From NCBI GenBank assembly GCA_964030785.1, contig OZ034968.1:31829186-31893185 (forward strand): a stretch of 64,000 bases of DNA, in the 5' to 3' direction. A program made the position numbers and the translations under genes. The stretch is from Siderastrea siderea (taxonomy: Eukaryota > Cnidaria > Anthozoa > Scleractinia > Rhizangiidae). The number at the start of each line of letters is the position of its first letter. Positions within the stretch are counted from its first letter, which is position 1. The notes under the pieces were generated by a model. The model did no database searches and was not told the origin of the DNA. It worked only from the letters and a program-made list of their open reading frames with translations. Below, piece by piece: positions 52,293-64,000 of the stretch.

Positions 52293-52344
52293 ATGCCGAA
52301 AGAAAAGCATGAAAATAATGAACTTCGAAGAACTTATACCCTGA
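52279..52344 (+). promoter_or_regulatory. Overlapping upstream reading frame before the CNOT6-like start
   Basis: An ATG 14 bases upstream of the main start, in another frame, reads MIRPKCRKKSMKIMNFEELI plus one more residue and a stop inside the coding region. If used, it would lower initiation at the main ATG. The context of the upstream ATG (TGTCATGA) is weaker than that of the main one (AAAATGC). Confidence 0.4.
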
Positions 52345-55300
52345 TGAGTGCCGAGGATGTAGCTAACGGCAAAAAGTCGCATTGGACAGAACTGGAAATT
52401 ACGGCTCCGATACGTAATTTGAGCCCGACACTTTGGCAGCTGGACTTTTTGACTGCGTTGTTTCTAAACGACAATAATTTAACGAAGATTCCCCCTGAGA
52501 TCTCCAGGCTTGCTCAGCTAAAGCACTTGGATTTATCGTCGAATAAACTGCGAAGTTTGCCCATTGAACTTGGAGATATGGTCACATTACGTGAGCTGCT
52601 TCTGTGCAATAATAACCTGAGAATTTTACCAAACGAACTGGGTAAACTTTTCCAGTTACAAACTCTTGGATTGCAGGGAAATCCGTTACCGCAGGATGTT
52701 TTAAGTATAAATGCAGAACAAAATGGAACAGCTAAACTTCTAAGCTTCATGCTGGACCATTTGACTGGTAAGTTAGTTATAAACATGAAAGTGAAAGTTT
52801 GTGGTGTCAATTCTAAATTTAATAGTTGTGACAAAGAATGTTCCATCGTATCCTCTTGGCTAAAATGTCCTATTTCTCGTATTATTTCATCTCCAGTAAC
52901 ATTCAGAGATATTTGTCGTGATCTATACCGTTTATGAAATAGCGTTGAATTGTGTGCTTGGCGAGCGATGTTTTTCTTTGTGTTTTGCACGAGGTTCCTT
53001 CACGCGGTTCTATCCCATATTGATCAATCTTCATCTGACCATTAAGCTTATATTTCGATTTTCTCCTCTGCCGATCTATTTTTCTTCTAAATAAATGGCT
53101 TTACTACTGTATTTTGAAACAAAGAGTGAAATCTTAGGTTTTACCTTGCAATAATTTAGTTACTTATCAGTGTCGAGATTGTTTTGTATTCAGCGAGAAC
53201 GAACGAGGGCTTTTCAAATTCAACAAACAATAACCGTCTCAAACCGCCATGCTTAATTGGAACATTACATCTAAACCGCAGCGAATTACCTTGTTAAAAG
53301 TGAAAAATCAATTTGTAGCTTCCACAGTGCAATCAAATTATTTTCTTTGCATATTTTTTAACGAAGTTTCAGTGCTCTAAATCATAGTCGTACTCCGGAA
53401 GTGGTTTATGTGCTAATTTATGTCACCTCATTTTTCGTTTTATTCCTGTTTGTTCAAATAAGGTAGTTCTTTTGACATATTTGGTCGTTGTTGGAACATG
53501 CAACTAAACTGGAATATGCTTCTATAGCTCTTTTTTGATTGATTAGAGAGGAAAAGGAATAAAGAATTCCTGGTAAGGTGAATGAAATTGATTTTTACAA
53601 TCCTGTCAGTAGTGGCTTTGTGTGTATGTCCCAGGAACGTTCACACTGAGATCTCCAGAATATCTTAAATTTTACCAAGCAACACAGTTTTACATCCACA
53701 GCCACATCTATCACATAGCATTGAAACAAAAAATATTAACATGATAATACTTTTGGCACACTAATTTTGACAATTCTAGTTGCTCCATATTGTTGCGTTC
53801 AAAAAGCTGTCAACATAACTTGTCAAGGCAATTTACTATATTTCTTGCTTCCGGAATGTTTGAAGTGACTGAATACTGTTTTGGAATTTCAAAACTGGAG
53901 AAATATTATCTTTTGCTGCTGTGATAGATATATTGTGAAGTGGTAGTTTTTGTTTTTTTTCCATTTGGGTAATACAGAGAAAACTTTGCAAAGTTTAAAT
54001 AATTTTGGTGAAATGAACAAGTTGTAAAAGCTTTGACAAGCCTTAGATTGAGGTTTCTGAGGTTTTAAATGGTCAACCTCGAGAACATGCCACCGAAACC
54101 AAGTGTTGAGGAATAATTATATTCCGCACTTTGTATCATCACAATTTGAATTTAATTATGAGTATTTGCCCAACTTTTGTGTCTATCACACTCAGGAAAG
54201 TTGTTTATTTACAATATATATATCTATATATACAGGGAATGATAACATGACTTACAGAAGAATAAAATTAAGGAAATCTCATTGGTGTAGCCAGGCTGTC
54301 GTGTGTATTGCCAGGACATTTTTTTTTAGAAATGATTGTCATCGAGGAGGCCCAGTGTAAGAAGTGATTAAAGGAGCTGTATCACCAGTTTTATGGATAA
54401 GTTTAAAAAGCCAAAAGACATGTTTGTATTGATGGAAACCCAAAATAGCGTCCTAGTTTTGTTAAAGTTTACAAAATCCCTAGATAAATGCCTTTGGCCT
54501 TGGATGGTCAGGAAGGAAACAGATTGCATCTTGCAAAAAATTTGGTTGCTGTTTTTCAAATTTTCGCTCATATCTTCTTCTTGGAGTTGTAAGGCCATTT
54601 TGTGTTTAAGCAAATGTCTAAGATTACAGTATACAGTTAAATCAGTTTCATTCACAATTTTTCTTTTTTGGATGGGTTCTGTGTATTATTCACTGAAGTT
54701 CCGTGAAAGTTTTGCGACTTGAGAGTTACATAGATTCGTATTTGCTTACACCAACTTTAAAGATAGATTTCCATCCGCATATACAAGTGTAATTTTAATG
54801 TTTAGATTAATATTTATTCACAAAGTTTACGCTCAAGATTCCTTTGAGAAATAAATTGTTTTCTTTAAGTTCTTTTTGAGTTTGCATAGTCGAGAACTCG
54901 TTGTTTCTCGATCCTTGATTCTTGTGAGATTTGAGTTTCTCGATCCTTGATTCTTGTGAGATTTGAGTTTCAAGGATCAAGTCAAGACTGTCAACTTACA
55001 TGTACATTTGACCAGTACTGTAGCTGTGATTTAAACATAATTTAAACCACAAGACATAAAAATAGCTGTGACATAGCCCCTTCGAGAAATGAATATCCCA
55101 AATGCCTCAGTAGAACCCTATTGTGACTGATTTTGTTGTGGATCTTAATTAACATTATTGCATTTTTACGTGATTTACATGTAGAAAGAAACACAAAAAT
55201 AAACACCATAATCTTGGGCAGAGTTTTTAAGATTTAAACCCGTCACTTCCCTTGAAGCAAACAGGTGCTGCAATTTTGTAAAATTAAGTACCCTAAGAAA

Positions 55301-58300
55301 GTTAGAATGAGGTATAACCACATAATTTTAGTCGTAGTAATCCTTTTATGGACTTGCATCCTAGAAAGAGAAGCTGAGTGTCAGCTCTGTAAAGCTATCG
55401 TGTCTGTCTTTTGGCCCTTTCGCTTTTTGAACGCGTGAAAATTGGGGTGAGTACAAAAAGTGCGAGAAGGGGGAGGGGAAGGGAGAAAAGGATACGCTTG
55501 CCCATTTGTCCACGAACGGAGTTTCCTGATTGGCACGGCATGGTAGTGTTGATTGCCAACTGATAAAACCGTCAATCAAATCAGGTGTGTTCATTTGAGT
55601 GTGAACTGCACAAACACAACTAACTGGTTACTTTCCCTGTCTCGATTGGGGAATTCTTGTAGTGACTGCCACACCAATTCACTATCACTATTTTTACCTG
55701 AAGTTCCTCTCCATCTGGTAAATCGTCGATGTTCAGGTTTGACTTAAGAAGATCATTTTTGTCCTGATCCGACGGCAGATCTCAAAGACTTGCGAGAGTC
55801 TTTTTCCGACATGGAGGAATCTACACGAACATTCTTGTGACAAGGACTGTTGCCTGATGGAGTTTGGAGCAGCCGTTTACACAAGTTGATAGGCTGCTTT
55901 GGCGGAGTTTGGGAAACAGCAGACTCGCTACATATCACATTCCGAATAACTTTGAATAACGCCCCTAAATTCCAAATTCTTCAAGTGCAAGAATTGCACT
56001 AGCCTGTGTACAGCCACCCACCCTCTTTTTTTTTTGAGGAGGGCGGGCGGCTGTACACAGGCTAGAATTGCACAGGCACACGGTCCAAAAATAGCTCCAT
56101 GTTTTGAACAACTTTCACTCCAACCACTCTGCAAAGATCAGCCAGAATTGTTCCGTAAAAATCCTTTCTTTGCAATGCTTTGAAAAGGGTTTCCGAACAA
56201 ACTAAACCCGATCTTCCACATTGGGATAAAGTTCGAAATTTAATTGTGAAATTACGACAAATCCTGAGGCGATTGCTTGGAGTTTGTTTTGATTTTGATG
56301 GAGGTAAATTTGTATCATCCAGTGATCTGTTATTCGTAAAATACTTGATTCACAAGCTGTCACGCTATGAATTTATCCAACTGCGAAAGTGTGAAAGGGG
56401 CACTTTTCAAAATCATGGGGTTTGCGGGCAAGCGTTTCCTTTTCTCGTCTCCCCTCCCCCTCCCTGGTCCTTCCATCAGTGTTGCGCTCACCCCATTTTC
56501 GCACCACCAAAAAGCGAAAAATGCCTCGAACAGGCGGAAAAACTTACGGAAACGCTTGCTACGCAGGCTATTGATGGTAAGGACAGGGGAACACTGTCTT
56601 ACATCTACCCTGGTAATACTGCCACCTTATTAAATTACAACTACTTTTTTTGGCCCAAACAAGACATCATGACTGTAGTCATTTACTTATGTTCATTGTA
56701 AGACCCTCTAATTCAGTCACCTCTCAAATGTAGTCGGATTTTTGTGGCTTGTTAATGGTCAGATTTGTTTGGTTTCACTGTAATAGGAGGTCTACTGAAT
56801 GGTGGAAACCACTCCAGACTATTGGAGACTGCTTTTTAACCTCTTCTTTCCCAACCCAACCATTTTGGGAATTTTCATGTAAGAAAACCGGGGTTTCAAT
56901 AAAATTTGAAGTAGGCAGCTGGTTTGAGTAGAGTAACCGACTGTATCAACAGGGGCTTTGAAAGAATCTTCCTGTAATTACTTCAATTTAGGGGAAAAGT
57001 AGCCGATTTCTCTGAGCGAAATAGCTGATGCTTTTCGTCGGCCGTCGGTGCTTATTGAAAGCACTGGAAAACCATTATTGGCCTAATCAATTCGCCAGGA
57101 AAACGTCTTACAAAGGCACTGCTGTTGCTTAACAGGAGGCAGTTGCCCTGGAGCGCCAATCAAACTGAACTCAGGGTGCCTAAGTATTGGCTGGGGTATC
57201 AAAACCCAAACTTGTGAGCATTAGGTTTTTGTAGAATAATTTGTCTTTGGTAAAAAGGTGAACTCTGTACTTTCTGTGTGAGTGAGGTGGTGTAGTAGTT
57301 AGTGCACTGGTCTTCGGGTCTGAAGGTTGAGCGGCAGCTTTGATCGGCTTTTCAACTTCGTGCAGTTGTTCAACTGGGTTTTGGGCTTCATTCACTTCTT
57401 CGCTTGCCATGTTGCCATTCTTTTCATTTTTCTTTAAATTTACGGTTACTGGGAACTGTCCGCTGCCACCATGTCGAGTTATTTCCCTTTAAAATGAGAC
57501 TACAGTGGACAACACATGTTTCTCTCAAGTCACCATGTTTAATCACCCCATATACAATGTACCTTGTGGGGAACAATCCTAAGTACATATGTCATGTAAG
57601 GTAACACAGCAGTAAGTGCACTCAGTGGACTCCAGATGTGAAGGTTAGCAGTTCAGGGTCTGGTCTCTGCCATCATGCATGTTGTATGTTTAGACAGTCT
57701 ACGATCGAGAAAGTGGGAGATAAAATGGGGGATCTCCCTCTACTTTCTTGCTCCCTTACCCCCTCCTTTCCCTCATTTCCCCCCTACTTTGTCACTTTCC
57801 CTGCCCCCTCCCAGTCTAAGCCTGCTATACAGGCTAGCTTAGACAAGAATCTTTACTCCAGTCCAAATTGTCTCTCTCCACTAGGTGTATAAATGGGTTC
57901 CAGCTAGAAAATGCTTTTTTCAGTATTTTCACAGAGAGAGGGACCACTGGTAATCCCTGGAAGCTAAATAGAACTACACTGTACATACATGTACATGTAA
58001 ATGTTTTTCTTCGTACTGACGTTTTCTATCAGAAACTATCACCTTGGTACTGTGAGCATAGTACTGTTTAACTGAACATTTTTCTCTTCAACTGACTGTA
58101 TTCTAGATCCACTGGCAAGGCAACAAGTTACCAGTACCTTACATACAATGTAAATGAAATTGGTATTGAATGAGTTATCAGTGATGCAGTTTTCACTCTT
58201 GTTGTAGTTTGCCCGCGACCACCAGACAGACAGTGGATCTCATTACAACCTGACAGAACAAGAAATCCTGCACGTGAGTTGACTAGAAAGTTAACCAGGA

Positions 58301-61300
58301 ACTTTCCTTTGTGTACAGCCATTTGCAGTTTGTGGAAGAAATTCATAGTTTGTTTGCTTTCTTTTTGCCTTTAGTGACATTCAGTGTAATGTGTTATAAT
58401 GTACTCTGCGACAAGTATTGTACACGGCAAATCTATGGCTACTGTCCGTCATGGGCACTGAATTGGGAATACAGGAAAACAGCAATATTGAAGGAGATTC
58501 TTCATTATGGGGCTGACATCCTTTGCTTACAGGTATTGCACTAAGATTGCTCCATGTACATGTAGCTTGCATTATACAAATCTTGTAGGAGTACAAGAGC
58601 TCTATAGAAATTTGCAGAAAAGTGGTAGTAAGATTTTTTCTTGTGCGTTTTATGGATTTGTGAATATTTATAGGCACTTAACAGATTTTAACTTAAAATT
58701 GTCATTTTTGTTATTATTTCAACAAAAATGTTAAAATTGTAACTGGCAGAGATTTTCTCAGAAGTAGCTGAATCTAGATTTTGCACCTGGGGCTGCAGCT
58801 GCAAAGGATTAAATTGCTAGAAAAATTAATTTCAATTTTAAAGGACTCCAGAAATATTTGGTGTGAAATTAGCATGAAAGTCAATATTGAAGCTTCTGTT
58901 ACATGAAATGTAAGTGTGTCTGAGAGAATGTAAACAGGTGTTGGATAGGATGGGTCTTCCATGCAAATCCTCCTAATTTTTCTGTTATGGTGCATCATGT
59001 TGCTTTGTTTATGTTATTTCAGGAAATTGAAACAGAGCAGTTCTTCAATTTTTTTCTACCTGAGCTGCAACAAAATGGCTATGATGGAATTTTCAGTCCC
59101 AAATCAAGAGCAAGAACAATGACGGAGGAAGATCGCAAATATGTGGATGGCTGTGCAATATTCTATAGAACATCTAAGTATGTGTTAACATTTCATGTGA
59201 GGGTTACTGCAAATTTAAGCGCTATAATTTTTGTAGAGCTGTGGTATTCCAGTGCTAAGGATGTCAGGTTTTTATGTGAATATTGTTGGTTTGAGTTGGG
59301 TCTCCGTTTTTTGTGTTACTTCCTTACAGGAGAAACTTGGGATTTTTGGGAAACTTAGCAAATTCAGGGTAACCACACTTCAGTGGGATAGCATCTCATC
59401 CAAATAGGGTGGGGGTAGTATTATGTTAGTTTGCTTAGTGCTTCAGAAACTGGGTTAAGCTGTTGATTGTGTTTCAAATTCAGCATGATTGACCCGCCAA
59501 CCTACTGGCCCTCAGTGTACATGTCCCTAAGGTACCTACTTACGCTCGTACCGACTAACTTACTGACCAACCTTCCGACCTATTGACTTACCTACCTGCC
59601 TGCCAACTTATGTACCAACCTATCGACATACTTACCTACCTATTTGCATACCTACCTAATGGAGTATTGGCGTCTCAGATTAGAAAACCTGGGCTTTTGT
59701 TTTAGGTGGAAAATTGTGTCCGTAGTAAAGGAGGTTCTTTAATAAATGGTGGTTGTATAGTAGGGTCCTATGGTACATGTACACCACATGTACCTACTTC
59801 CCAACCTACCTACCTACGTGTACCTACCTTCTTATGCCCCAACCTACCCGATCTACCAACCCACAGCTGCCTACATGTACCTACCCACAGTGTACAATGT
59901 ACCTGCAACTCTACCTACAACCTTTCCTCCCGCCTTCCTTCTCTACCTACATACCTACTAGTTCCCTTTCTACATAAATATTATGCAATAATTATACCTA
60001 CCTATGAGCTTAATCCCTTATGCTTACAATTTCATATTTTCCCCTTTAGATTCACCTTTGTAAAAGAATACCTCATCGAGTTTAACCAGCTGGCAATGGC
60101 AAATGCCTCAGGTGCTGATGACATGCTTAACAGGGTTATGACAAAAGACAACATTGGAATCGCAGCACTTCTTGAGCTCAAAGAGGGCTACCTTAACTAC
60201 AGCAATGATATGAACATGCCGCGGCAGCAGGTGCTACTGTCCAATGTCCACATTCACTGGGATCCTGAGTTCAAAGATGTTAAGTTGATTCAAACAGTGA
60301 TGCTCATGCATGAACTGATGAACATCATGCAGGAAATAAATCCTGGCTTTATGGTTCAGGGAGGTGAGATAAATAATGCACAAATTTTTAAAGTGTTTAA
60401 TTCTTTAGAAACAATTTTTCCGAACAGTGAAAAGTATTGTAAAGTACAAAAGAATAAGAATCATTTGCTTAAATGTTACTTTGGTAGTGACATGTGATCA
60501 GGCTATTGTCCCCCCCCCCTTTTCAGATGACAGGTAAAAAGGCCCAGGGGGGGGCTACTTCCGACTTCAAGTGACTTGGATGCTCAAAGGTTTTGTTTTG
60601 GTTTGAAATTTTCGATTCTGGGAATTTTTTTGAGTAGGAGAATTTGGCAAGTATTTTTTTTGTGTGTGTGGCTCGATTTAAGAAGGGATTTTTTGGGGTA
60701 TTCAAACAATCTCAAGATTCTTTGTAGTACGGACTGTGTAGTTCGTGTTATGTCATGTAATCCTTTCTAGAAATTTTTAAGGCTTGGAAATTTGGCATGG
60801 GATTTTTTGAGGGGTTAATTTTTGGTCCAGGGATTTTTTGGGTTTTGATTTTTGCCCCCATTCGATCATCCCTGTCACTAGAAATCCGGAATACCCCCCT
60901 CCCAGTAAAAAGGTCAAATACTTGCTTTTTCCTGATTGGCTGAGAATCAACAATTAGGAAGGCTTTTGTTGCACCTTGTCTGCTCAACACAAACTACAAG
61001 TAGCTTCACTCTCTCCTCTATGAAAAAAAAAAAAAGGGAAAAAAAAACATGTTGACAATGAGTTCATTACATGAGGACATGAGAAGCAATACATGTATTA
61101 ATTGACATTGCACTTCACTGAACATTGCCAAGAGTTGTATTTCGTTCATCACAAGTTTAATCCTTTAAGCCCCAATAGTGACAAGCTCCTAATTTCTCCG
61201 TACACTATTACTGCTTGATCAAACATACACGTCATGAAAATAAAGGAAATGATCACCAATGATCAAATTTCTTGATTTTTGAGCAAATTCTCCCAACTAG

Positions 61301-62835
61301 TAACTTAAGAAATATAAGGAGAATAGTGAGGAGAACATGGATGTTAATATTGGGGCTTAAAGGGTTAAGTTTCCTATTTCCGTAATCAATGTTACAGAGA
61401 TCAAGTGATGAGAATCTGAGTTGCTTCCAACAAATACTTCCATTTTTCAATCTCGTTGCAGTGTTCGACACTAACTTTCCTGCTAATTTGCGTTTTGGGC
61501 AACCAGGTCTCTAGCTTTAGTTGCCCATGTGTTTGTTTTGATTGCCCGCCACCTAGTAAGCATCCCAGTTGCATCCATTGCCCAATAACTCATATGATAA
61601 GCACAAAAAACTGTTCATTGTCTTTTTTGTTAACTCAGTCAGGTTTTAACAAACATTTTATTTAGAAGACTTCACATCACATTTTGTTTTCCTCCTTTTC
61701 AAATTCGACCCATGGGAAATCTTTCTCCAACGGGGTTTGGAATCTTCGTCACTTGCTTTCGCTTTTTCCAGGCTTTTCTGTTGACACTTCCTCCAACCTT
61801 TTCTCTTTAGCTAGTGGGCCTGCTTCGGCATCTTATCATTTTCCTTTCGTGTTTTCCTTGAAAACCCGAATTGAAACAGACTTATTTTCAGAATGAACGC
61901 CACATTTGTTTGCAATGCAAAGACGAAGCATATTTGGCTGCGCGTGGAAACTGGGCTTAGAAATTTACCAATCATTCCTTGTGCGCGCTGAAGCATGGAG
62001 GCAACGAAAAAGATGATCGAAGGTTTCCTTTGATCTTGTTCAGCATGACCTTTTTTCAACCTTTTGCTGTGAAAATGCTCCAAACGATTGCATCCTCATT
62101 AACAAGTACATACTATTCACAACAAAGACTTTTCAATAAACTTTTATTGAGTTTAATTCTTTCCTCACGAGAACAAGAACTACTTGCCTGATCGAGCAAG
62201 TTGTGCCGGAATCTTACTTACCCAGCGCGTTGTTTTTGTTGCCCTGGGCAAGTGGGCAAGCGTTAGTGTCGAACACTGCGTTGGTCGCTCTGCTTCAATC
62301 TTTTGTGAACGTTTTTTACTTAAATTTTTCCCTTAAAGGTAAAAATGGCACACCACCAAGCAAATCAATTCCATTGGTGTGCTGTGGGGATCTTAACTCC
62401 CTGCCAGACTCAGGTGTAGTTGAGTTCCTGGAAAATGGAAGAGTACGAAGCGACCATGGTGACTTCCTGGACATGAAGTATGATGGATTCCTCTCTCGCC
62501 TCAGCAATGGTAAGAACGGCGAGAAGTGTGGTGACCTAACTCACTGCTTCAAACTCCATCGCGCATACTCTGAGGAACATATGCAGTACAGCAACCTAAC
62601 ATATTCATTCACTGGAGTGATCGATTATATTTATTTCACGTCTGACCTGCTCGTTCCAGTCGGCGTTCTCGGCTCTGTCAGTCAGCAGTACATCAAGGAA
62701 AATAAGATAATTGGCTGGCCACACCCTCACTTCCCATCTGATCATCAGTCGCTGCTCGTAGAATTTGAAGCGCTCAGCTTTAGCAATGGTGTACCAGTCT
62801 ATGGATACGTCCCAGGATCCCATCATCCAAGGTAG
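52293..62835 (+). CDS. CNOT6L: CCR4-NOT deadenylase catalytic subunit, CNOT6/CNOT6L-like (6 exons)
   Basis: Exons: 52293-52767, 58208-58273, 58375-58532, 59023-59177, 60050-60363 and 62339-62835. Every junction is GT-AG in matching phase, giving 555 codons (554 aa), close to human CNOT6L (555 aa). Residues 1-35 contain MPKEKHENNELRRTYTLMSA. Residues about 50-145 are leucine-rich repeats (LFLNDNNLTKIPPEISRLAQ onward), which bind the CNOT7/8 partner. From about 185 the endonuclease/exonuclease/phosphatase fold starts (VMCYNVLCDKY). Catalytic signatures are E in LQEIETEQ (exon 3/4 junction), CGDLNSLPDSG, GVIDYIY and PSDHQSLL. The enzyme shortens poly(A) tails of cytoplasmic mRNA, using magnesium. 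The first intron (5.4 kb) and the last (2 kb) contain repeats. CNOT6 and CNOT6L are not separable from this sequence alone. Confidence 0.93.
54903..54966 (+). repeat. Tandem duplication of a 32-bp unit in CNOT6-like intron 1
   Basis: The unit GTTTCTCGATCCTTGATTCT plus 12 bases occurs twice without mismatch, followed by the related inverted words CAAGGATCAAG. Confidence 0.9.
55999..56065. mobile_element. 67-bp hairpin MITE in intron 1
   Basis: CTAGCCTGTGTACAGCC and its mirror GGCTGTACACAGGCTAG bound a hairpin with a poly(T) loop. It is flanked by AATTGCA (55992-55998 and 56066-56072), a 7-bp target duplication. This is an almost minimal element. Confidence 0.85.
57275..57335 (+). other. Degenerate tRNA-like SINE relic in intron 1
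   Basis: GTGGTGTAGTAGTTAGTGCA resembles a Pol III A box, and CTTCGGGTCTGAAGGTTGAG follows like an anticodon arm. A similar decayed phrase lies at 57600-57660 (GTAACACAGCAGTAAGTGCA ... GGTTAGCAGTTCAGGGTCTGG). The B boxes are poor. Weak call. Confidence 0.35.
59490..59980 (+). repeat. (CCTA)n-rich degenerate tandem repeat in intron 4
   Basis: Two blocks, about 59500-59660 and 59785-59975, consist of CCTACCTA, CCAACCTA and similar words, giving artefactual threonine-tyrosine-proline frames. Confidence 0.8.
60530..60905. mobile_element. MITE with G-rich ends in intron 5
   Basis: The left part GGGGGGGGCTACTTCCGACT and the reverse complement of the right part (GGGGGGTATTCCGGATTTC) are imperfect mirrors, continuing into AGTGACNNGGATG. 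The inside is made of GATTTTTTGGG words. About 375 bp, noncoding. Confidence 0.6.
61157..61368. mobile_element. MITE with TTAANCCTTTAAGCCCCA ends in intron 5
   Basis: TTAATCCTTTAAGCCCCAAT and the mirror ATTGGGGCTTAAAGGGTTAA bound about 210 bp. A diverged relative lies downstream at 63177-63335 (TTAACTCTTTAAGCCTCAGT...), so the family is present twice around the 3' end of this gene. Confidence 0.7.
61459..62278. mobile_element. 820-bp element with CAGTGTTCGACACTAAC ends in intron 5
   Basis: CAGTGTTCGACACTAAC and its exact mirror GTTAGTGTCGAACACTG are flanked by CGTTG (61454-61458 and 62279-62283). TTGCCC/GGGCAA words follow inside both ends. No transposase is seen. It ends only 60 bp before the last exon. 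CAGTG termini are like hAT elements, but the duplication is 5 bp, so the superfamily is open. Confidence 0.75.
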
Positions 62836-63863
62836 TGTGTGTTGCATATAGTCCCTGCATCTGTATTATTGTAAATTTGTAACAAAGGTGTAAAAAGGCT
62901 GACTTGATGCAAGCCATTTTTAAGAGACAGGTCGGAAGACTTGTTTTGTATTCAATCTGGTAACATGTCCGGCCAGTTGGGGCCTTTTTTCTCATTCATT
63001 TTTATAATCATCTTTAATGTGTGAGCTACCTTGATGTTTTAACAATTACAGTTTTGGTTGCCCAGAAGGAAGCAATTTTTATCCTTGTTACTTTAAAATT
63101 ACATTAATTATTTTGTGGTTGTAGTAGTAATTTATTGAATTACCTTTGACAGAGCAGCTTTGTGGTGACTGTCATTAACTCTTTAAGCCTCAGTAGTGAT
63201 CAGCCTCAAATTTCTCCTCATCATGTCAGTGCAACATAACACGTAAAGATCATTAGTAAATGATGTTATACAAGTTCTCCAAACTAGTACTCAACAAAGT
63301 GTATGGAGACCAGTAAGGAGAATTTGTTTATAACAACGCAAAGAGAAGCTAGCTGAGTTTTAGGTTGCAGAAAAAACTGGGACTGAGTTTACTCTGTGTA
63401 TGCTTGTGGTGGATGACATCACTACATGTACTTTGCTCAGATTGCTTTGAGTACATTAGATTTTTTCTTTACCAATTTAGCTGCAATGTTCAATACACAC
63501 CAAGTATCTGTTTCTGATGGTCAAGTGAAAGCAGCTCTGTGTTTAAATACATTGCATCTTCACTTTTGTTAGTGTTACAAGCACCAATTTATAAGTATGC
63601 GTACGTATCTTCGTATTTTTCAAGTCAAATCTAAAATTTAGTTGAAAACTTATGTCATACCTACAGTAGTTTGTGTGTTCACAGTTGAAAATGGGTACTT
63701 TGTAAACTTGCAGCACAAACATGTCAATTACATGTACATGCTGCTCAGTTAAATTTTGTTACTATTCTGGTGTCATATTCCCATTTGTACAGTGTCAATG
63801 TTCAATTTACATGTAACCTGTTAGACAATGTATCATTTCTATCACCAGCTGATTTCTTTACAG
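62836..63863 (+). other. 3' untranslated and downstream region
   Basis: Downstream of the CNOT6-like stop, an AT-rich sequence holds the TTAACTCTTTAAGCC repeat relative (63177-63335). No canonical AATAAA was found close to the stop. Confidence 0.5.
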
Positions 63864-64000
63864 TCGTCTTCACAGCCGTTACTTGGGCTGTGAGGATAAT
63901 CATGGAGGCAGCTTTCTCTACGCAGGCCTAAAAGAAAAACAGACACTTTCTGTGGTCCCACATTTCATTGCATTTCCCGTGAAGGGGACATCGGGAGAAT
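63864..64000 (+). CDS. Candidate exon open to the window end
   Basis: After a good acceptor (TGATTTCTTTACAG at 63850-63863) a frame stays open for about 45 codons to the window edge, reading LHSRYLGCEDNHGGSFLYAG and then a charged part. Its phase fits an alternative donor in the last CNOT6-like exon (AAG|GTAGTG after 62831, just before the stop), which would give an extended C-terminus. It could equally belong to another gene. No family recognised. Confidence 0.3.

Noticed and set aside
59753..59977. Tyrosine/proline/threonine-rich frames
   Set aside because: They are translations of a (CCTA)n tandem repeat in an intron.
1..64000. CRISPR arrays, operons, prokaryotic genes or a biosynthetic cluster
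   Set aside because: No regularly spaced repeats with unique spacers, and no ribosome-binding-site-linked gene runs; gene structure is animal.

Overview
The window looks like a piece of an anthozoan cnidarian genome, most likely a stony coral. The DNA is AT-rich, and genes are either intronless receptors or widely spaced short exons with GT-AG introns. The repeat load is heavy: Penelope-like elements (PLEs) with a GIY-YIG domain, a Gypsy-type LTR retrotransposon, a tRNA-related SINE and many fold-back or MITE elements. No prokaryotic feature (operon, CRISPR, IS) was seen. The species is inferred from style and element families, not proven.

Layout. (1) 1-8.9 kb: a small receptor cluster. An intact intronless class A GPCR (3384-4247, +) sits between two copies of a tandem duplication (1-2345 and 4428-6785). 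Each copy carries the same broken GPCR relative with the same MITE insertion. A second intact GPCR lies at 7974-8864 (-). (2) 10.1-15.3 kb: a four-exon gene for a small four-helix membrane protein resembling TMEM72, assembled by eye from splice sites (156 aa). (3) 17.4-18.1 kb: a decayed relative of the multi-pass membrane proteins found further on. (4) 20.8-40.5 kb: one old PLE taken apart by nested insertions. Its pieces lie at 21286-22427, 25351-25683 and 39858-40490. Between them sit an IS630/Tc1-type transposon with two convergent, intron-bearing genes (22428-25348), a composite of inverted-repeat elements flanked by TTAA (25688-30164), and a decayed Gypsy-type retrotransposon with about 175 bp LTRs (30171-39857). 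A SINE with a 13-bp target duplication interrupts the PLE 5' region. (5) 41.3-50.3 kb: two intact, intronless paralogs (427 and 450 aa) of a seven-helix membrane protein, possibly of the gustatory-receptor-like superfamily. They are separated by repeats and another GIY-YIG retroelement remnant. (6) 52.3-62.8 kb: a complete six-exon CNOT6/CNOT6L (Ccr4) deadenylase gene of 554 aa, with several MITEs in its introns.

The host genes do not form a pathway. The GPCRs and seven-helix proteins look like lineage-specific sensory families growing by local duplication. CNOT6-like is a conserved housekeeping gene of mRNA decay. The most unusual item is the second gene of the Tc1-type transposon: a four-exon, 243-aa protein with a PB1-like N-terminus and a SHOCT-like C-terminus, encoded head-on to the transposase.
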